A DNA stretch of 64,000 nucleotides from Sphingomonas sp. NFR04 (lineage in GTDB: Bacteria; Pseudomonadota; Alphaproteobacteria; Sphingomonadales; Sphingomonadaceae). Location of the stretch: contig NZ_FORV01000007.1 of NCBI RefSeq assembly GCF_900114095.1, forward strand, positions 1-64,000, read 5' to 3'. The translations under genes and the position numbers were made by a program. Positions 1 to 9,010 of this stretch are shown piece after piece (position 1 is the stretch's first letter; the number at the start of each line of letters is the position of its first letter). The notes below the pieces were generated by a model that was not told the DNA's origin, did no database searches, and saw nothing but the letters and a program-made list of their open reading frames with translations.

Positions 1-485
1 CTCTCAAGTTTGATGTTCCACCACATAGCCGCCGGAATGTGCGACCATGCAGCAGCTCATTTCTAGGAGCCGTTCCTGCACATCTTTAAGAAACCATCCG
101 GTCAGGCGAACCCAACCAAACAGCTTCCACGTATGGAAACGTGTAAGGACATGTATGAAACGGCTTGGCTTTTACCGAGCACCTTGCACCTAGAAGCTGC
201 AAGACCCGGAGCCGCCGCCCACATGTCCCTTCATCTAAACCAACAATGTCAAAGAGCGACAAAAATCGACGCTGCGCCTTTCCCCTTTTTCCGGGGCGGC
301 CGCTGCGCCTGAATTTCGGTGACCGCCGCTGCCTCAGTGAAGAGCACCGCGTCGGTGGAGTGGCTTCTATGCGCCGTTCCCAACACCGTCAACGAGAAAA
401 TGAAACTTTCTGTCGTTTTCGTGACAGGCGTGCTCGAAACCCGCAGAAATCTGCGGTTTACGGCTTCTCAATGGAGGCGTGCGAT
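1..485. other. Non-coding leader before the flippase gene
   Basis: No convincing gene is visible here. The composition is more AT-rich than the rest of the window, and reading frames that run into it from the flippase gene are rich in Arg and Ser without domain character. Two short dyads lie near 131-152 (TTCCA-cgta-TGGAA, and overlapping CACGT-N6-ACGTG). A stronger hairpin lies at 441-456. The stretch probably holds the end of an upstream transcription unit and the flippase promoter, but no clear -35/-10 pair could be fixed. Confidence 0.5.
441..456. promoter_or_regulatory. Short perfect hairpin upstream of flippase gene
   Basis: CCGCAGA and TCTGCGG form 7-base arms around a two-base centre. 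AAA precedes and TTT follows after a one-base offset, so the dyad can extend to about ten pairs with a bulge. It ends about 30 bases before the flippase start codon. It could be an operator, an attenuator stem, or the terminator of a gene beyond the window edge; the T-run is only three bases, so the terminator reading is weak. Confidence 0.35.
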
Positions 486-1973
486 ATGCCGCTGGTGACC
501 GAATCAACGCTCGAATCGCCGACTCAGGCCCCGGAATCGCTCCGGAATCAGGTGCGAAAGGCCGTGATCTGGCGTTCGGGCACGCAGATTCTGGGGCAGC
601 TGATCACCTGGTCGTCGACCTTCCTCGTCATCCGGATCCTCGCGCCCGCCGATTACGGGCTGTTCGCGATGACCCAGGTGGTGCTGGTGCTGCTCAACAT
701 GCTCAACGGCTATGGGCTGGCGAGCGCGCTGATCCAGCGTGCGGATGCCGGGCACCGCGCGCAGCGGCAGCTATTCGGAATGCTGCTGCTGCTCAATGGC
801 GGGCTGGCGCTGCTCCAGGTTACGGCCGCGCCGCTTGCCGCTGCCTATTATCGCCAGCCGATGGTCGCCGAGCTGCTGCGGGTGCAGGCGCTGCTCTATC
901 TCTGCACGCCCTTTATCGCGCTCCCCTATGCGCTGCTTGCGCGCAGCATGGATTTCGCCAAGCAGGCGCAGGTGAATTTCGTCTCGGCGCTCGCCGGGGC
1001 GATCACGGCGCTGACCGGCGCCTATGCCGGGTGGGGCGTGTGGACGCTGGTCGCCGCCCCGATCGTGCTGTTCGCCACCCGCGCGATCGGGATGACGGTG
1101 GCGGCCCGCGCGATGGTCTGGCCGAGCTTCGACTTTCGCGGCGCAGGCGACATGGCGCGCTATGGCGGGGTGATGGCGGCGGGGCAGGTCTTCTGGTTCC
1201 TGCAGAGCCAGGCCGACGTGTTCATCGCCGGGCGCATGTTCGACCCGCATCTGCTCGGCATCTATACGACCAGCCTGTTCCTCACCCAGATCTTCGTCGC
1301 GAAGTTCGTGCCGCCGCTCAACGAGGTCGCCTTCTCCGCCTATGCACGAATGCGCGACGATCCGGAGGCCGTGGCGGCGGCGTTCGTGCGTGGCGCGCAG
1401 TTGATCCTGCTCGCCGCCATGCCCTTCTATATCGGGCTGGCTGCGACCGCCGAGCCGCTGGTCGCCGTGGTGCTCGGGCCGAAATGGGCCGAAGCCGCGC
1501 CGGTGGTCCATGGCCTGGCGCTGGTGATGCCGCTGATGACGCTGCAGATATTGTTCGCGCCCGCCAGCGATGCGCGCGGGCGACCCGGCATCAGCGCGCG
1601 CAACGGGGCGACCGGTGCGCTGTGCCTGCCGATCGCCTTTCTGGTCGGCGTGCATTGGGGGATCCTGGGCCTCGTCGCCGCCTGGTACGTCGCCTACCCG
1701 CTGTACCTGGCCTTCTCGGCACACCGGACGCTGCCGGCGATCGGCGTTTCCTATGCGCGTCTCGGACGGGCGATCGCGCCGCCGGTGTTCGCGGCGCTGG
1801 CAATGGGGCTGATCGTCACGCTGGTCGACCGCGAACTGCCGCCGCTCGCCCCCCTGCCTCGGCTGGCGCTGCTCACGAGCATCGGCGCCGCGAGCTATGC
1901 CGCGCTGCTGTTCGCCTTTGCGCGGGAGACGCTCGCCGGGGCGATCGCGCTGGTGCGCAACCGCGCCGGCTGA
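486..1973 (+). CDS. Polysaccharide flippase/exporter of the Wzx-MATE superfamily
   Basis: This 495-residue polytopic inner-membrane protein belongs to the oligosaccharide flippase/lipopolysaccharide biosynthesis group (Polysacc_synt family). Its likely role is to move lipid-linked sugar units across the membrane for capsule, exopolysaccharide or O-antigen assembly. The N-terminus (residues about 20-85) reads as the family signature: an amphipathic helix, then a first membrane helix ending in an RILAPADYGLFAM-like segment. About a dozen hydrophobic segments follow to the C-terminus. The start at 486 was chosen because GGAGG at 473-477 lies eight bases before it; upstream in-frame sequence is not protein-like. 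No glycosyltransferase or polymerase gene lies beside it in the window, so the glycan is unknown. The gene converges on the CBS-domain gene with six bases between stops. Confidence 0.85.
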   Translation: MPLVTESTLESPTQAPESLRNQVRKAVIWRSGTQILGQLITWSSTFLVIRILAPADYGLFAMTQVVLVLLNMLNGYGLASALIQRADAGHRAQRQLFGMLLLLNGGLALLQVTAAPLAAAYYRQPMVAELLRVQALLYLCTPFIALPYALLARSMDFAKQAQVNFVSALAGAITALTGAYAGWGVWTLVAAPIVLFATRAIGMTVAARAMVWPSFDFRGAGDMARYGGVMAAGQVFWFLQSQADVFIAGRMFDPHLLGIYTTSLFLTQIFVAKFVPPLNEVAFSAYARMRDDPEAVAAAFVRGAQLILLAAMPFYIGLAATAEPLVAVVLGPKWAEAAPVVHGLALVMPLMTLQILFAPASDARGRPGISARNGATGALCLPIAFLVGVHWGILGLVAAWYVAYPLYLAFSAHRTLPAIGVSYARLGRAIAPPVFAALAMGLIVTLVDRELPPLAPLPRLALLTSIGAASYAALLFAFARETLAGAIALVRNRAG

Positions 1974-1979
1974 GCCGCG

Positions 1980-2408
1980 TCAGGCCGCCTGGATATAGGC
2001 GCGCATCGCCTCGGCTTCGGACTCGATCCGATCGATCCGATACTTCACCAGGTCGCCGATCGAGATGAACCCCACCACCGCCTGGCCGTCGAGCACCGGC
2101 AGATGGCGGATGCGCCGCCGCGTCATCAGCGCCAGCGCGCCGAGCACCGTCTCTTCCGGACCGACGGTGATCGCCGGCGCGGTCATCACCCGGCTGACCG
2201 GCAGCTCGAGCCCGATCGCGCCTTCGCGTTCGATGCAATGGATCACGTCGCGCTCGGAAAAGATGCCGACGACTTGCCCGTTTTCGAGGACCGGCACCGC
2301 GCCGATCCGGCGTGCCGCGAGTAGTGCCACCGCCTCCGCGACGGTGCTGGTGGAGGCGATGGACACGATGTCTCGCCCCTTGCCTTCGAGGATTGCCGCG
2401 ATGGTCAT
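1980..2408 (-). CDS. Twin CBS-domain protein
   Basis: A soluble 142-residue protein made almost wholly of two CBS motifs (about residues 8-60 and 73-130), which together form one Bateman module. Such modules bind adenine nucleotides, NAD or S-adenosylmethionine and act as energy or ligand sensors. Visible marks are the paired PVLENGQVVGIFSERD and PVLDGQAVVGFISIGD segments, each ending in the Asp that typically contacts ribose. No catalytic domain is fused, so it either acts on a partner protein or is a stand-alone sensor of the Hrp1/YhcV type. The start at 2408 has an AAGGAGAGAAG ribosome-binding site just upstream. Confidence 0.9.
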   Translation of the reverse strand: MTIAAILEGKGRDIVSIASTSTVAEAVALLAARRIGAVPVLENGQVVGIFSERDVIHCIEREGAIGLELPVSRVMTAPAITVGPEETVLGALALMTRRRIRHLPVLDGQAVVGFISIGDLVKYRIDRIESEAEAMRAYIQAA

Positions 2409-2477
2409 CGCCTTCTCTCCTTGGCTTTCATTTTTTAGGCGTTGTGTATCCCACGAATCGGCCCAACTTGCAAAGCG

Positions 2478-2774
2478 ATGGAACAGCCCGACGGACTCGA
2501 TGATCCAGGTTATGCCGCCTTTGCCTGGGGGCGGTTCCGCCGCATCCTGTGGGGGATGGCGGCGGTGGCGGTGCTGGCCGCAGGCGTGGCCGAATATTGG
2601 CTTTGGGCGACGATGGGCGAGCTCCATATCGTCACCGCGATCGCCACCTTTCTGGGGGTGTTCTTCACCATCATGATGGCGGCGGCGCTGATGGGGCTGA
2701 TGTTCCTCAGCTCGGGCAGCGGCCATGACGCGCAGGTGGAAGACCCGCTCAAGGGCGAAGTCGACCTCGACTGA
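2478..2774 (+). CDS. Small two-helix membrane protein, conserved hypothetical
   Basis: A 98-residue protein with an acidic N-terminus (MEQPDGLDD), two hydrophobic segments at about residues 22-42 and 53-80, and a polar acidic tail. It looks like an inner-membrane protein with both ends in the cytoplasm. I do not recognise a functional family. The ATG at 2478 is preferred over an earlier in-frame start because the upstream residues are unlike a membrane-protein N-terminus. It is transcribed away from the CBS gene and converges on the DUF4139 pair, with only four bases between stop codons. Confidence 0.7.
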   Translation: MEQPDGLDDPGYAAFAWGRFRRILWGMAAVAVLAAGVAEYWLWATMGELHIVTAIATFLGVFFTIMMAAALMGLMFLSSGSGHDAQVEDPLKGEVDLD

Positions 2775-2778
2775 CGAC

Positions 2779-4329
2779 TCAGCGCGCGCGCTTGAGGGTG
2801 AGGTCGAGGCGCGCGGTGCCGTTGGCCGGCACGGTCACCCGCCAGGTGGGCACACCCTTGTGCGAGACGAGCGGCGCGCCGGCCTTGGCGTCGCGATAGG
2901 GAATCGGCAGCTCGAAGATAACGGGGGTGGCAAGTGCGTTGGTCACTTCGACCCGGTAGTTCGCGCGCCGCTTCGAGCCCGGCTCGCCGACGATGGTGTA
3001 GCGGACTTCGCTGCTGTCCCCCGGCCTCAGCTCGATCTCGTCGCCGATCGCGCGGTCCTGGAGCGCCGACTCGCCCAGCAGCACCGGCTGGTCGCCCCGC
3101 GCCGCGAACAGGGCGACCGATCCGGCCGGCAGCGGGAGCCCGAGCCCGGCGCTCGCCCGATTCTCGGCGCGCAGGAGGATCTGCGCCGGCTCGCTCTCGG
3201 CGTCGCGGTCCGGATCATAGGCGAAAGGCCGGAACGTCCCTGCATAGAGGCGCGCCATCTGCACGCGCTCGCGGTGGAGCAGCGCGACCTGCTTGGTGGC
3301 GTTCGCGGCGACACTCACCGGCTCGGGGACGCGGTAGAGCTTGAGGTCGCCCAACTCCTCCTGCTCGGCCATCATCACCGGCGCGGGGGCCATGCGCGAT
3401 CCGGTGACGATGATTTCCGTCGAAGGCGCTGGCGGCGGCGGCGGTGGGGGCGCTGACGGTGCGCCCGGCGCGTTCAGAAACCGATATTGGGGATCGCCAT
3501 CGCTGGTCGTCCCCATCGGCCAGCATTCCAGCCGCAACGCCGTCGCGGCGCCGCGCGGCAGCCGTGCCGCCTTCTCCTTGTTGGGCTGGCCCGCCACCGC
3601 GCTGGTGCGGGCGTCGGCAAAGCCCTGGCTGCCGCCGTTCACCACCGTCATCCAGCCGAACAGGTCGAGCGTGTCGCCCTCGCCCAGCTGCGCGACATAA
3701 TTGGCCGACCAGTCCAGCCCCTGCGCCAGATAGGAAAGCTGCACCGTCACCGTCTGCGCGCGCGGGCTGTCGGTCGCCACCAAGAGCGTCGGCTTGGCGG
3801 CGAGATCGGCGGGCACGCCCGGATAGACCAGCGTCTCCGGCAGGCCCGAACAGCCCAGCGCCTCCACGCCCTGATCGGTGGTGAGCAGCACGCCGCCTTC
3901 GGGGCCCGCCTGGATCACCGCCTCGCTTTCGCGGACCTTGCCGGTCGCGCGATCGGTGCGCCGGACGGTGACGCGGCGCTTGAGATAGGCGTCGACCAGC
4001 GTCGCCGGGCCGAGCAGCCGGGCGTCGCGATTCTTCTCCCCTACCCCGCGCGGCAGGCCGGTGACGATCGCGGTCTCGGGCATCATTCCTTCGGACACGC
4101 CGACGAAGCGGATCACCGACGCGCCGGCGGGGAGCTGCAGCGTCCGCGTCTCGGTGACCAGCGCATAGCCGCCGGGCCAGCTCCGCCGGATCGCGCCTTC
4201 GCTGCGGTTCGGATCGCGATAGACGGTCACCGCGACCGCATCGGGCTTGTCCGAGACGACGAGCGTCTGCGCCGCCGCCGGCAGCGCGGCGAGCAGTGCG
4301 AGAAGGGCAAAGGCGATGCGCGCGAGCAT
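2779..4329 (-). CDS. DUF4139 secreted protein with embedded TonB-box-like motif
   Basis: A 516-residue protein with a clear Sec signal peptide (hydrophobic stretch then AAAQ cleavage, about residue 20) and the mixed beta/alpha layout of the DUF4139 family. Function is unknown; members are periplasmic or outer-membrane-facing. The odd feature is a low-complexity linker near residues 285-303 with a run of prolines, followed by EIIVTGSR (residues 305-312). That string matches the TonB-box/plug start of the receptor encoded at 59785-62940 in this same window. The gene follows a DUF4139 paralogue four bases away, so the two are likely co-transcribed. Two cysteines are visible (CSG, ECW), possibly a disulfide pair. 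Confidence 0.8.
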   Translation of the reverse strand: MLARIAFALLALLAALPAAAQTLVVSDKPDAVAVTVYRDPNRSEGAIRRSWPGGYALVTETRTLQLPAGASVIRFVGVSEGMMPETAIVTGLPRGVGEKNRDARLLGPATLVDAYLKRRVTVRRTDRATGKVRESEAVIQAGPEGGVLLTTDQGVEALGCSGLPETLVYPGVPADLAAKPTLLVATDSPRAQTVTVQLSYLAQGLDWSANYVAQLGEGDTLDLFGWMTVVNGGSQGFADARTSAVAGQPNKEKAARLPRGAATALRLECWPMGTTSDGDPQYRFLNAPGAPSAPPPPPPPAPSTEIIVTGSRMAPAPVMMAEQEELGDLKLYRVPEPVSVAANATKQVALLHRERVQMARLYAGTFRPFAYDPDRDAESEPAQILLRAENRASAGLGLPLPAGSVALFAARGDQPVLLGESALQDRAIGDEIELRPGDSSEVRYTIVGEPGSKRRANYRVEVTNALATPVIFELPIPYRDAKAGAPLVSHKGVPTWRVTVPANGTARLDLTLKRAR

Positions 4330-4333
4330 CGGA

Positions 4334-5722
4334 TCAGTAGCGGCTGTCGAACACCATGGTCACCGATGCCTTGCCATTGGCGGGCACCGGCACCTTCCAC
4401 TCCATCCGATCGGCGGAGACGCGCTCGCCGGCGAGGGTCTGGTCGGTGACGCGAACGTCGCCCCACAGCCCGGTCTGGGCGAGGTCGACGGTGACGGGCT
4501 CGGCGCGGGCATTGGTAAAGTCGTAGCGCATCGTCGTTTTCCAGCGCCGCGCCGAGAGCTTCTTGCGCTCGACCACCACCGCCGCGCCCTTCACGTCGAA
4601 CGCCTCGCCGGTGCGGATCGACATCGCCGAGCCCATCGGCGCGGCATCCACCCGGCTCTCGCCGATGAACTGCGGCTCGCCCTTGCGGTCGCGCATATAG
4701 ACGCGGATCGTGCCGCTCGGCAGCTGGTCGCCCAGGCCGCCGGTCTTCGACGTCGAGAATTTGAGCACCGAAGAGGCGCTGCGCGGATCGGTGTCGGCGC
4801 CGAGCCAGCCATTGACCCACTCATAGGTCTTGCGGGCGGGCGCGGCCTTCACGTCGAGGAAGCTGACCTGCTTCTGCTGGGCGTTGGCGATCGTGGTGCG
4901 CTGGGCGAGCGGATAGAAGATATAGTCGCCCAGCCGCTCGCGCGGGCCGGTTTCGGTGCCGGGCGTGTCGATCGTCGTGTCGTCGCCCGCAAGCCGGCCG
5001 AAGGCGCGCGCGCCGCTGGGCGCACCGGCGACGAGGGTCACCTCGGCATTCTGGTAGGACGTGCCGGTATCGTTGGTCAGCGTGATCCACCCCTGCACGT
5101 CGATCGCGCTCTTCGCCTCGTCGAACAGCATCACATAGTCGCTGGTCCAGCCGAGGCCGGGCGTGAGATAGCTGAGCGTCGCCGGCACCCGGCCGCCGCT
5201 CGCCACCTGCAGCGCGACCGAGAGCGTCGGCCGGGCGCGGAGGTTCTCGGGTACCTTGTCGAAGATGACGCGGACCGGCAGGCCGTCGTCGCGCAGCACT
5301 TCGATACGCGGGCCGATCTGGAGCACGATGCCGCCATTGGCCGAGAGGACCCGCGCCTGCTCGCGCGTCTCCGCGCCGGTCGCGGGGTTGGTGCGCACGA
5401 TGGTGACGACCGAGCCGACCGCCTTTTCCATCAGCTTGTACGGCGTGAGCAGGTCGTAATCGAAATTCTGCTCGACAATGCCGATGCCGGGGCCGGCGAG
5501 CGTCACCGTCTCCGGCCGGATCTTGGCGGAGACGTCCGCGAATTCCTGGCGGGTGCGGCCGGCGGCGAGGTCCAGCGTGCGGGCATCCTGCACCAGCGCC
5601 TGACCGTTTTGGTAGATGGTGATGGCGAGATCGCCCTGCGCGGTCTTGTCCGGTGCGGGGAGCTGCTGGGCCTGCGCGAGCGCCGGCCATGCCGCCGCCA
5701 AGAGCCACACCACACGCCGCAT
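4334..5722 (-). CDS. DUF4139 secreted protein, first of a tandem pair
   Basis: A 462-residue exported protein: signal peptide of about 18 residues (VVWLLAAAWPALAQA), then a DUF4139 fold throughout. It is a diverged tandem paralogue of the next gene, sharing the DLAAGRTRQEFADVS-type N-terminal element, a central GLGWTSDYVMLF segment and a C-terminal VPVPANGKASVTM motif. It lacks the polyproline linker and TonB-box-like motif of its neighbour. The pair probably arose by duplication and may form a heteromer in the cell envelope; no enzymatic residues can be assigned. It is the promoter-proximal gene of the pair. Confidence 0.8.
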   Translation of the reverse strand: MRRVVWLLAAAWPALAQAQQLPAPDKTAQGDLAITIYQNGQALVQDARTLDLAAGRTRQEFADVSAKIRPETVTLAGPGIGIVEQNFDYDLLTPYKLMEKAVGSVVTIVRTNPATGAETREQARVLSANGGIVLQIGPRIEVLRDDGLPVRVIFDKVPENLRARPTLSVALQVASGGRVPATLSYLTPGLGWTSDYVMLFDEAKSAIDVQGWITLTNDTGTSYQNAEVTLVAGAPSGARAFGRLAGDDTTIDTPGTETGPRERLGDYIFYPLAQRTTIANAQQKQVSFLDVKAAPARKTYEWVNGWLGADTDPRSASSVLKFSTSKTGGLGDQLPSGTIRVYMRDRKGEPQFIGESRVDAAPMGSAMSIRTGEAFDVKGAAVVVERKKLSARRWKTTMRYDFTNARAEPVTVDLAQTGLWGDVRVTDQTLAGERVSADRMEWKVPVPANGKASVTMVFDSRY

Positions 5723-5782
5723 CCTCGTCCCCCCCCCTTGCTTGTAAGGATCGTAGCAGATGGCGCGACTTCGGCTAGTGTT

Positions 5783-5909
5783 TCCTCCCCCGCCAGGGGG
5801 AGGTGGCAGGCGCAGCCTGACGGAGGGGGAGGAAGCACGCAGGCGTGAGAGGGTCTGGCATCCTCCCCCTCCGTCGCCTTCGGCGCCACCTCCCCCTGGC
5901 GGGGGAGGA
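5783..5909. repeat. Family A palindromic repeat (copy 1)
   Basis: Two 25-base arms (5783-5807 and 5885-5909) are exact reverse complements; each is itself a CCTCCCC/GGGGAGG palindrome around CCGCCAGG. The 77-base interior repeats the GACGGAGGGGGAGGA motif in inverted form. It fills the gap between the DUF4139 pair and the GH31 gene and can fold as one long or several short stems. It belongs to the CT/GA-biased family seen at five other junctions in this window. Confidence 0.85.
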
Positions 5910-5919
5910 TACGCTTTCT

Positions 5920-8277
5920 CTACAGGGTCACCACCACGCGCCGCCCGTCATACACCAGCTCGCGCCCGGCCGCCTCGGCGAGGCCGGTGCCGACGCCGGG
6001 CGCCACCGTCACCACCCGGAATCGGCGCGTCTTCGGCATGCCCGGATAGCGGCCAGCGCGCGCGCCGATCGTCAGCGTGCCCGCCTTGTCGTCCAGCGCC
6101 AGCTCGATCGTCGCGCGCTCGCCGCGGCGCCAGCCCTGGCCGTCGCCGGCATCGTCATAGAGGGTGAAGCGGCCATCGGCGCCGCGATAGACGCGCAGTT
6201 CGATCGGGCGGTCGGGCGACTGGTCGGCATATTGCACCGGCGAACCCAGCGGCAGGATCGTGCCCGCCGCGACGTGGACCGGGATCTGCCCGATCGGCGC
6301 GGCGACCTGGAGCTTCGCGCCGCCCTTGTGCCGCGCGCCCGTCCAGAAATCGGTCCACTCGGTACCGGCCGGGAGATACACCGACCGCGAGGTGGCGCCG
6401 GGCTCGATCACCGGACTGATCAGCAGGTTGCGCCCGAACAGATATTGGTCGCGCAGATCCTGGGCGGCGCGATCCTCCGGGAACACCATGCCCACCGGAT
6501 AGAGGAACGAGGCGCCGCGATCGGCCACCTGCCAGCTCTGCGCATAGATAAAGGGCAGCAGCCGGTAGCGCAGCGCCACCGCATCGAGCAGCGGCTGGCG
6601 GACGTTCTCGGGGAAGCTGTAGACTTCCTTGCCCTCGCCGGTGCCGTGGATGCGGAACATCGGGTTGAACACCGCGAACTGCAGCCAGCGGGTGAACAGC
6701 TCCTGATAGGCCGGATCCTTGGGGCTGCCGCCGAAGAAGCCGCCGATATCCGCCGACCAGAAGGGATTGCCGGTCATCGAGAAATTGACGCCCGCGGGAA
6801 TCTGCCTGGCGAACACGTCCCACCGCCCGCTGACGTCGCCCGACCAGGTGAAGGCGCCGTTGCGCTGCTGCCCCGCCCAGGCCGAGCGGGTGAGCAGCAG
6901 CGGGCGCTTGGCGGCATAGTCCGCAGCCATGCCGTCGTGCACCGCAGTGGTGTGCATCAAGGGATAGGCGTTGAAGACCTGCGCGCCGGGGCCGGCGGCG
7001 GTGTTCACCTCGGCCATCTCGCCCCAATGGCCGCCCAGCTCGGCCTCGCTGCCGTCGAGCCAGTAGCCGTCGAACCCAGCCTTGCCGAGCCGGCCGGAGA
7101 TCTGCTTCCAGTAGAGCGCCCGCGCCTTGGGCGAAAAGGCATCGTACCAGCGACCTTCACCGGCCGGATACACGTTGGGATAGGTCTTGGGGTAGAGGCC
7201 GCCGATCGCATCGAGCGCCTTGGTGTTCTCCAGCTGCACATCGAGGCGCGGCCATACCGAGACGATGCTGTGGACATTCTCCCGGTGCAGCGTGTCGAGC
7301 ATGGCCTTGGGATCGGGGTAGCGCGTCGGGTCCATCTCATGGCTGCCCCAGCGTCCGGCGGGCCAGTACTGCCAGTCCTGCACCACCGCATCGAGCGGGA
7401 TTCCGAGCCGGCGATATTCGGCGGCGACGCCCAGCAGCTCGGCCTGCGAGCCATAGCGCTCCTTCGACTGCCACAGGCCCCAGGCCCAGCGCGGCAGCAG
7501 CGAGGCCGCGCCGGTGAGCTGGCGATAGGCGCCGATCACCTGGTCGACATCGGGCCCGGCGAACAGGAAATAGTCGACGCCCTCGCCGGCCGCCGAGCGG
7601 AACACGATCCGGTTGCCCGCCTGCGGCGTATCCACCGCCACTTCGGTGACCGAGGCATTGTTCCAGAACAGCCCGAAGCCGGCCGGCGACACCAGCACCG
7701 GCACGCCGACATCGGTGTTCGCCTGCTGCAGCCGGACGATATGACCCCGATAATCGAGCAGACCTGCCTGGTGCTGGCCCAGGCCATAGACCGCGCGGCC
7801 CTCGGGCGCGGTGAAGGCGGTGCGCACGGCGCCGTCCGCATCGGGCGTGCCGCCCAGCTTGCGGCGATAGAGATCGGTCTCGCCGACCAGCGGCTTGTCG
7901 TCGGCGCCGAGCAATGCCAGCGCGCCGGTCTTGCGGTCGACGCTCACGCGCATCGCCGGGGTGGCGAGCAGATAGCGATCGGGCTGCTGGTCCAGCGTCC
8001 AGGCGGTCTTGGCCGGCTGGCCGACCAAGGCGAGGTCGGGCGTCCGCTCGGCGCCGTCGCGCAGCAGCGAAACCCGGATGATCCGGTCGCCCCAGATGGT
8101 GAGCGCCAGCACCCCCTGCGCGGTACGGAAGGTGGCGCCGGTCTCGCTCTTCGCGAGCAGCGTCGCGCCCTCGCTGGCTGCCGCCTGGATCGGCACCGCC
8201 TGGGCGGCAAAACTCGGCGCAATGGTCGCAGCGAGCGCTGCCCCCAGCAGCAGAAGCGACTTGGCTTTCACGGACAT
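5920..8277 (-). CDS. Glycoside hydrolase family 31 (alpha-glucosidase/alpha-xylosidase type)
   Basis: A 785-residue exported glycosidase. A signal peptide (LLLLGAALAATIAPSFAAQA) precedes an N-terminal beta-sandwich (about 35-240), the catalytic barrel (about 255-590) and C-terminal beta domains. Family 31 marks are clear: WGLWQSKERYGSQ near residue 270, the nucleophile Asp408 in GYWLDGSE, and the acid/base Asp481 in WSGDVSG. The enzyme is a retaining alpha-glycosidase. The WQSKERY variant is common in alpha-xylosidase-like members, so xyloglucan or xylosyl oligosaccharides are plausible, but substrate cannot be fixed from sequence. It stands alone between repeats; no transporter or other glycosidase is adjacent, so it is not an obvious polysaccharide utilisation locus. 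Confidence 0.92.
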   Translation of the reverse strand: MSVKAKSLLLLGAALAATIAPSFAAQAVPIQAAASEGATLLAKSETGATFRTAQGVLALTIWGDRIIRVSLLRDGAERTPDLALVGQPAKTAWTLDQQPDRYLLATPAMRVSVDRKTGALALLGADDKPLVGETDLYRRKLGGTPDADGAVRTAFTAPEGRAVYGLGQHQAGLLDYRGHIVRLQQANTDVGVPVLVSPAGFGLFWNNASVTEVAVDTPQAGNRIVFRSAAGEGVDYFLFAGPDVDQVIGAYRQLTGAASLLPRWAWGLWQSKERYGSQAELLGVAAEYRRLGIPLDAVVQDWQYWPAGRWGSHEMDPTRYPDPKAMLDTLHRENVHSIVSVWPRLDVQLENTKALDAIGGLYPKTYPNVYPAGEGRWYDAFSPKARALYWKQISGRLGKAGFDGYWLDGSEAELGGHWGEMAEVNTAAGPGAQVFNAYPLMHTTAVHDGMAADYAAKRPLLLTRSAWAGQQRNGAFTWSGDVSGRWDVFARQIPAGVNFSMTGNPFWSADIGGFFGGSPKDPAYQELFTRWLQFAVFNPMFRIHGTGEGKEVYSFPENVRQPLLDAVALRYRLLPFIYAQSWQVADRGASFLYPVGMVFPEDRAAQDLRDQYLFGRNLLISPVIEPGATSRSVYLPAGTEWTDFWTGARHKGGAKLQVAAPIGQIPVHVAAGTILPLGSPVQYADQSPDRPIELRVYRGADGRFTLYDDAGDGQGWRRGERATIELALDDKAGTLTIGARAGRYPGMPKTRRFRVVTVAPGVGTGLAEAAGRELVYDGRRVVVTL

Positions 8278-8333
8278 TCCCTCCCCTGACGCGACGGTCT
8301 TGCCGCATTCTTGTCAGACTAGATCGGGAGCGA

Positions 8334-8687
8334 CTAGTCCTTTTTGCGGGCCTTGCGCGGCGGCGCCCGGCGCCCGGCGCCGATCGCCAGAACCGACCAT
8401 TCGCGCAGCGTGTCGGCATCGTCATAGGCGTCGGCGGGCGCGCGGCGATAGTTCATCACTATCGTGCGGCCCTTGGCGTCATAGGTGAAGCGGTCGGCGC
8501 CGGCCGCGTCCCAGGCGGCGTCGCTTTCCGCATCGGCCTTGAACCAGAGTTCGTCGAAGGCAAGGATCGCGAAGACTGTGCCGTCGCAATAGAGCGTCGC
8601 TCCGCCCATCATCCTGCGCATCGTCACCGTGCCGATCGGGGCGAGCGCCTCGCGCACCCACTCGACTAGGCCGGTGTCCAGCGCCAT
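8334..8687 (-). CDS. TfoX N-terminal domain protein
   Basis: A 117-residue protein matching the TfoX_N domain: RRMMGGATLYCDGTVFAIL followed by ELWFKAD and an aromatic-rich second half (RFTYD...IVMNYRRAP). In gamma-proteobacteria this domain is half of the competence regulator TfoX/Sxy. Stand-alone copies are widespread in alphaproteobacteria, and a competence role should not be assumed. The tail is Arg/Lys-rich (GAGRRAPPRKARKKD). Its ATG overlaps the stop of the upstream SMR gene by one base (TGATG), so translation is probably coupled. It is the last gene of a four-gene operon. Confidence 0.85.
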   Translation of the reverse strand: MALDTGLVEWVREALAPIGTVTMRRMMGGATLYCDGTVFAILAFDELWFKADAESDAAWDAAGADRFTYDAKGRTIVMNYRRAPADAYDDADTLREWSVLAIGAGRRAPPRKARKKD

Positions 8688-9010
8688 CAGTGGCCGCCGC
8701 CCGCCAGCCGCAGCCCGGCGATGCAGGCGACCAGGCCAAAAATGAGCAGGATGCGCACCGTGCTCACGGGCTCGCCAAACCACAGCATGCCGACGATCAC
8801 CGTGCCCAGCGCGCCGATCCCGCCCCAGACCGCATAGGCGGTGCCCAGCGGCACGGTACGCGAGGCCATCTCCAGCAGTGCCATCGACACCGCGATGAAG
8901 GCGAGAAAGGCCAGCGTCCAGGGGATGTTCCGGAAGCCGTCGGTGAAGCGCATGCAGGTGGTGAAGCCGACTTCGCACAGTCCGCCGAGCAGCAAATAAA
9001 TCCAGCCCAT
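8687..9010 (-). CDS. Small multidrug resistance (SMR) family transporter, SugE/EmrE type
   Basis: A 107-residue, four-helix inner-membrane protein. The family glutamate in helix 1 is present (GLCEVGFTTCMRF), as is the helix 3 WGGIGALGTVIVG segment and the GEP turn before helix 4. SMR proteins work as antiparallel dimers exchanging protons for quaternary ammonium compounds or, in the Gdx/SugE branch, guanidinium. The TAYAVWGGIGALGT run fits either branch, so substrate is left open. Start and stop both overlap neighbours by one base, marking tight operon packing between the GNAT and TfoX_N genes. Confidence 0.9.
   Translation of the reverse strand: MGWIYLLLGGLCEVGFTTCMRFTDGFRNIPWTLAFLAFIAVSMALLEMASRTVPLGTAYAVWGGIGALGTVIVGMLWFGEPVSTVRILLIFGLVACIAGLRLAGGGH

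Noticed and set aside
5783..5909. Treating every family A repeat as a transcription terminator
   Set aside because: Several copies lie inside operons and lack T-runs; true terminators with T-runs exist separately, for example at 42126-42161.
8334..8687. Calling the TfoX_N protein a competence regulator
   Set aside because: Only the N-terminal domain is present and no competence genes are nearby; the domain is widespread outside competence.
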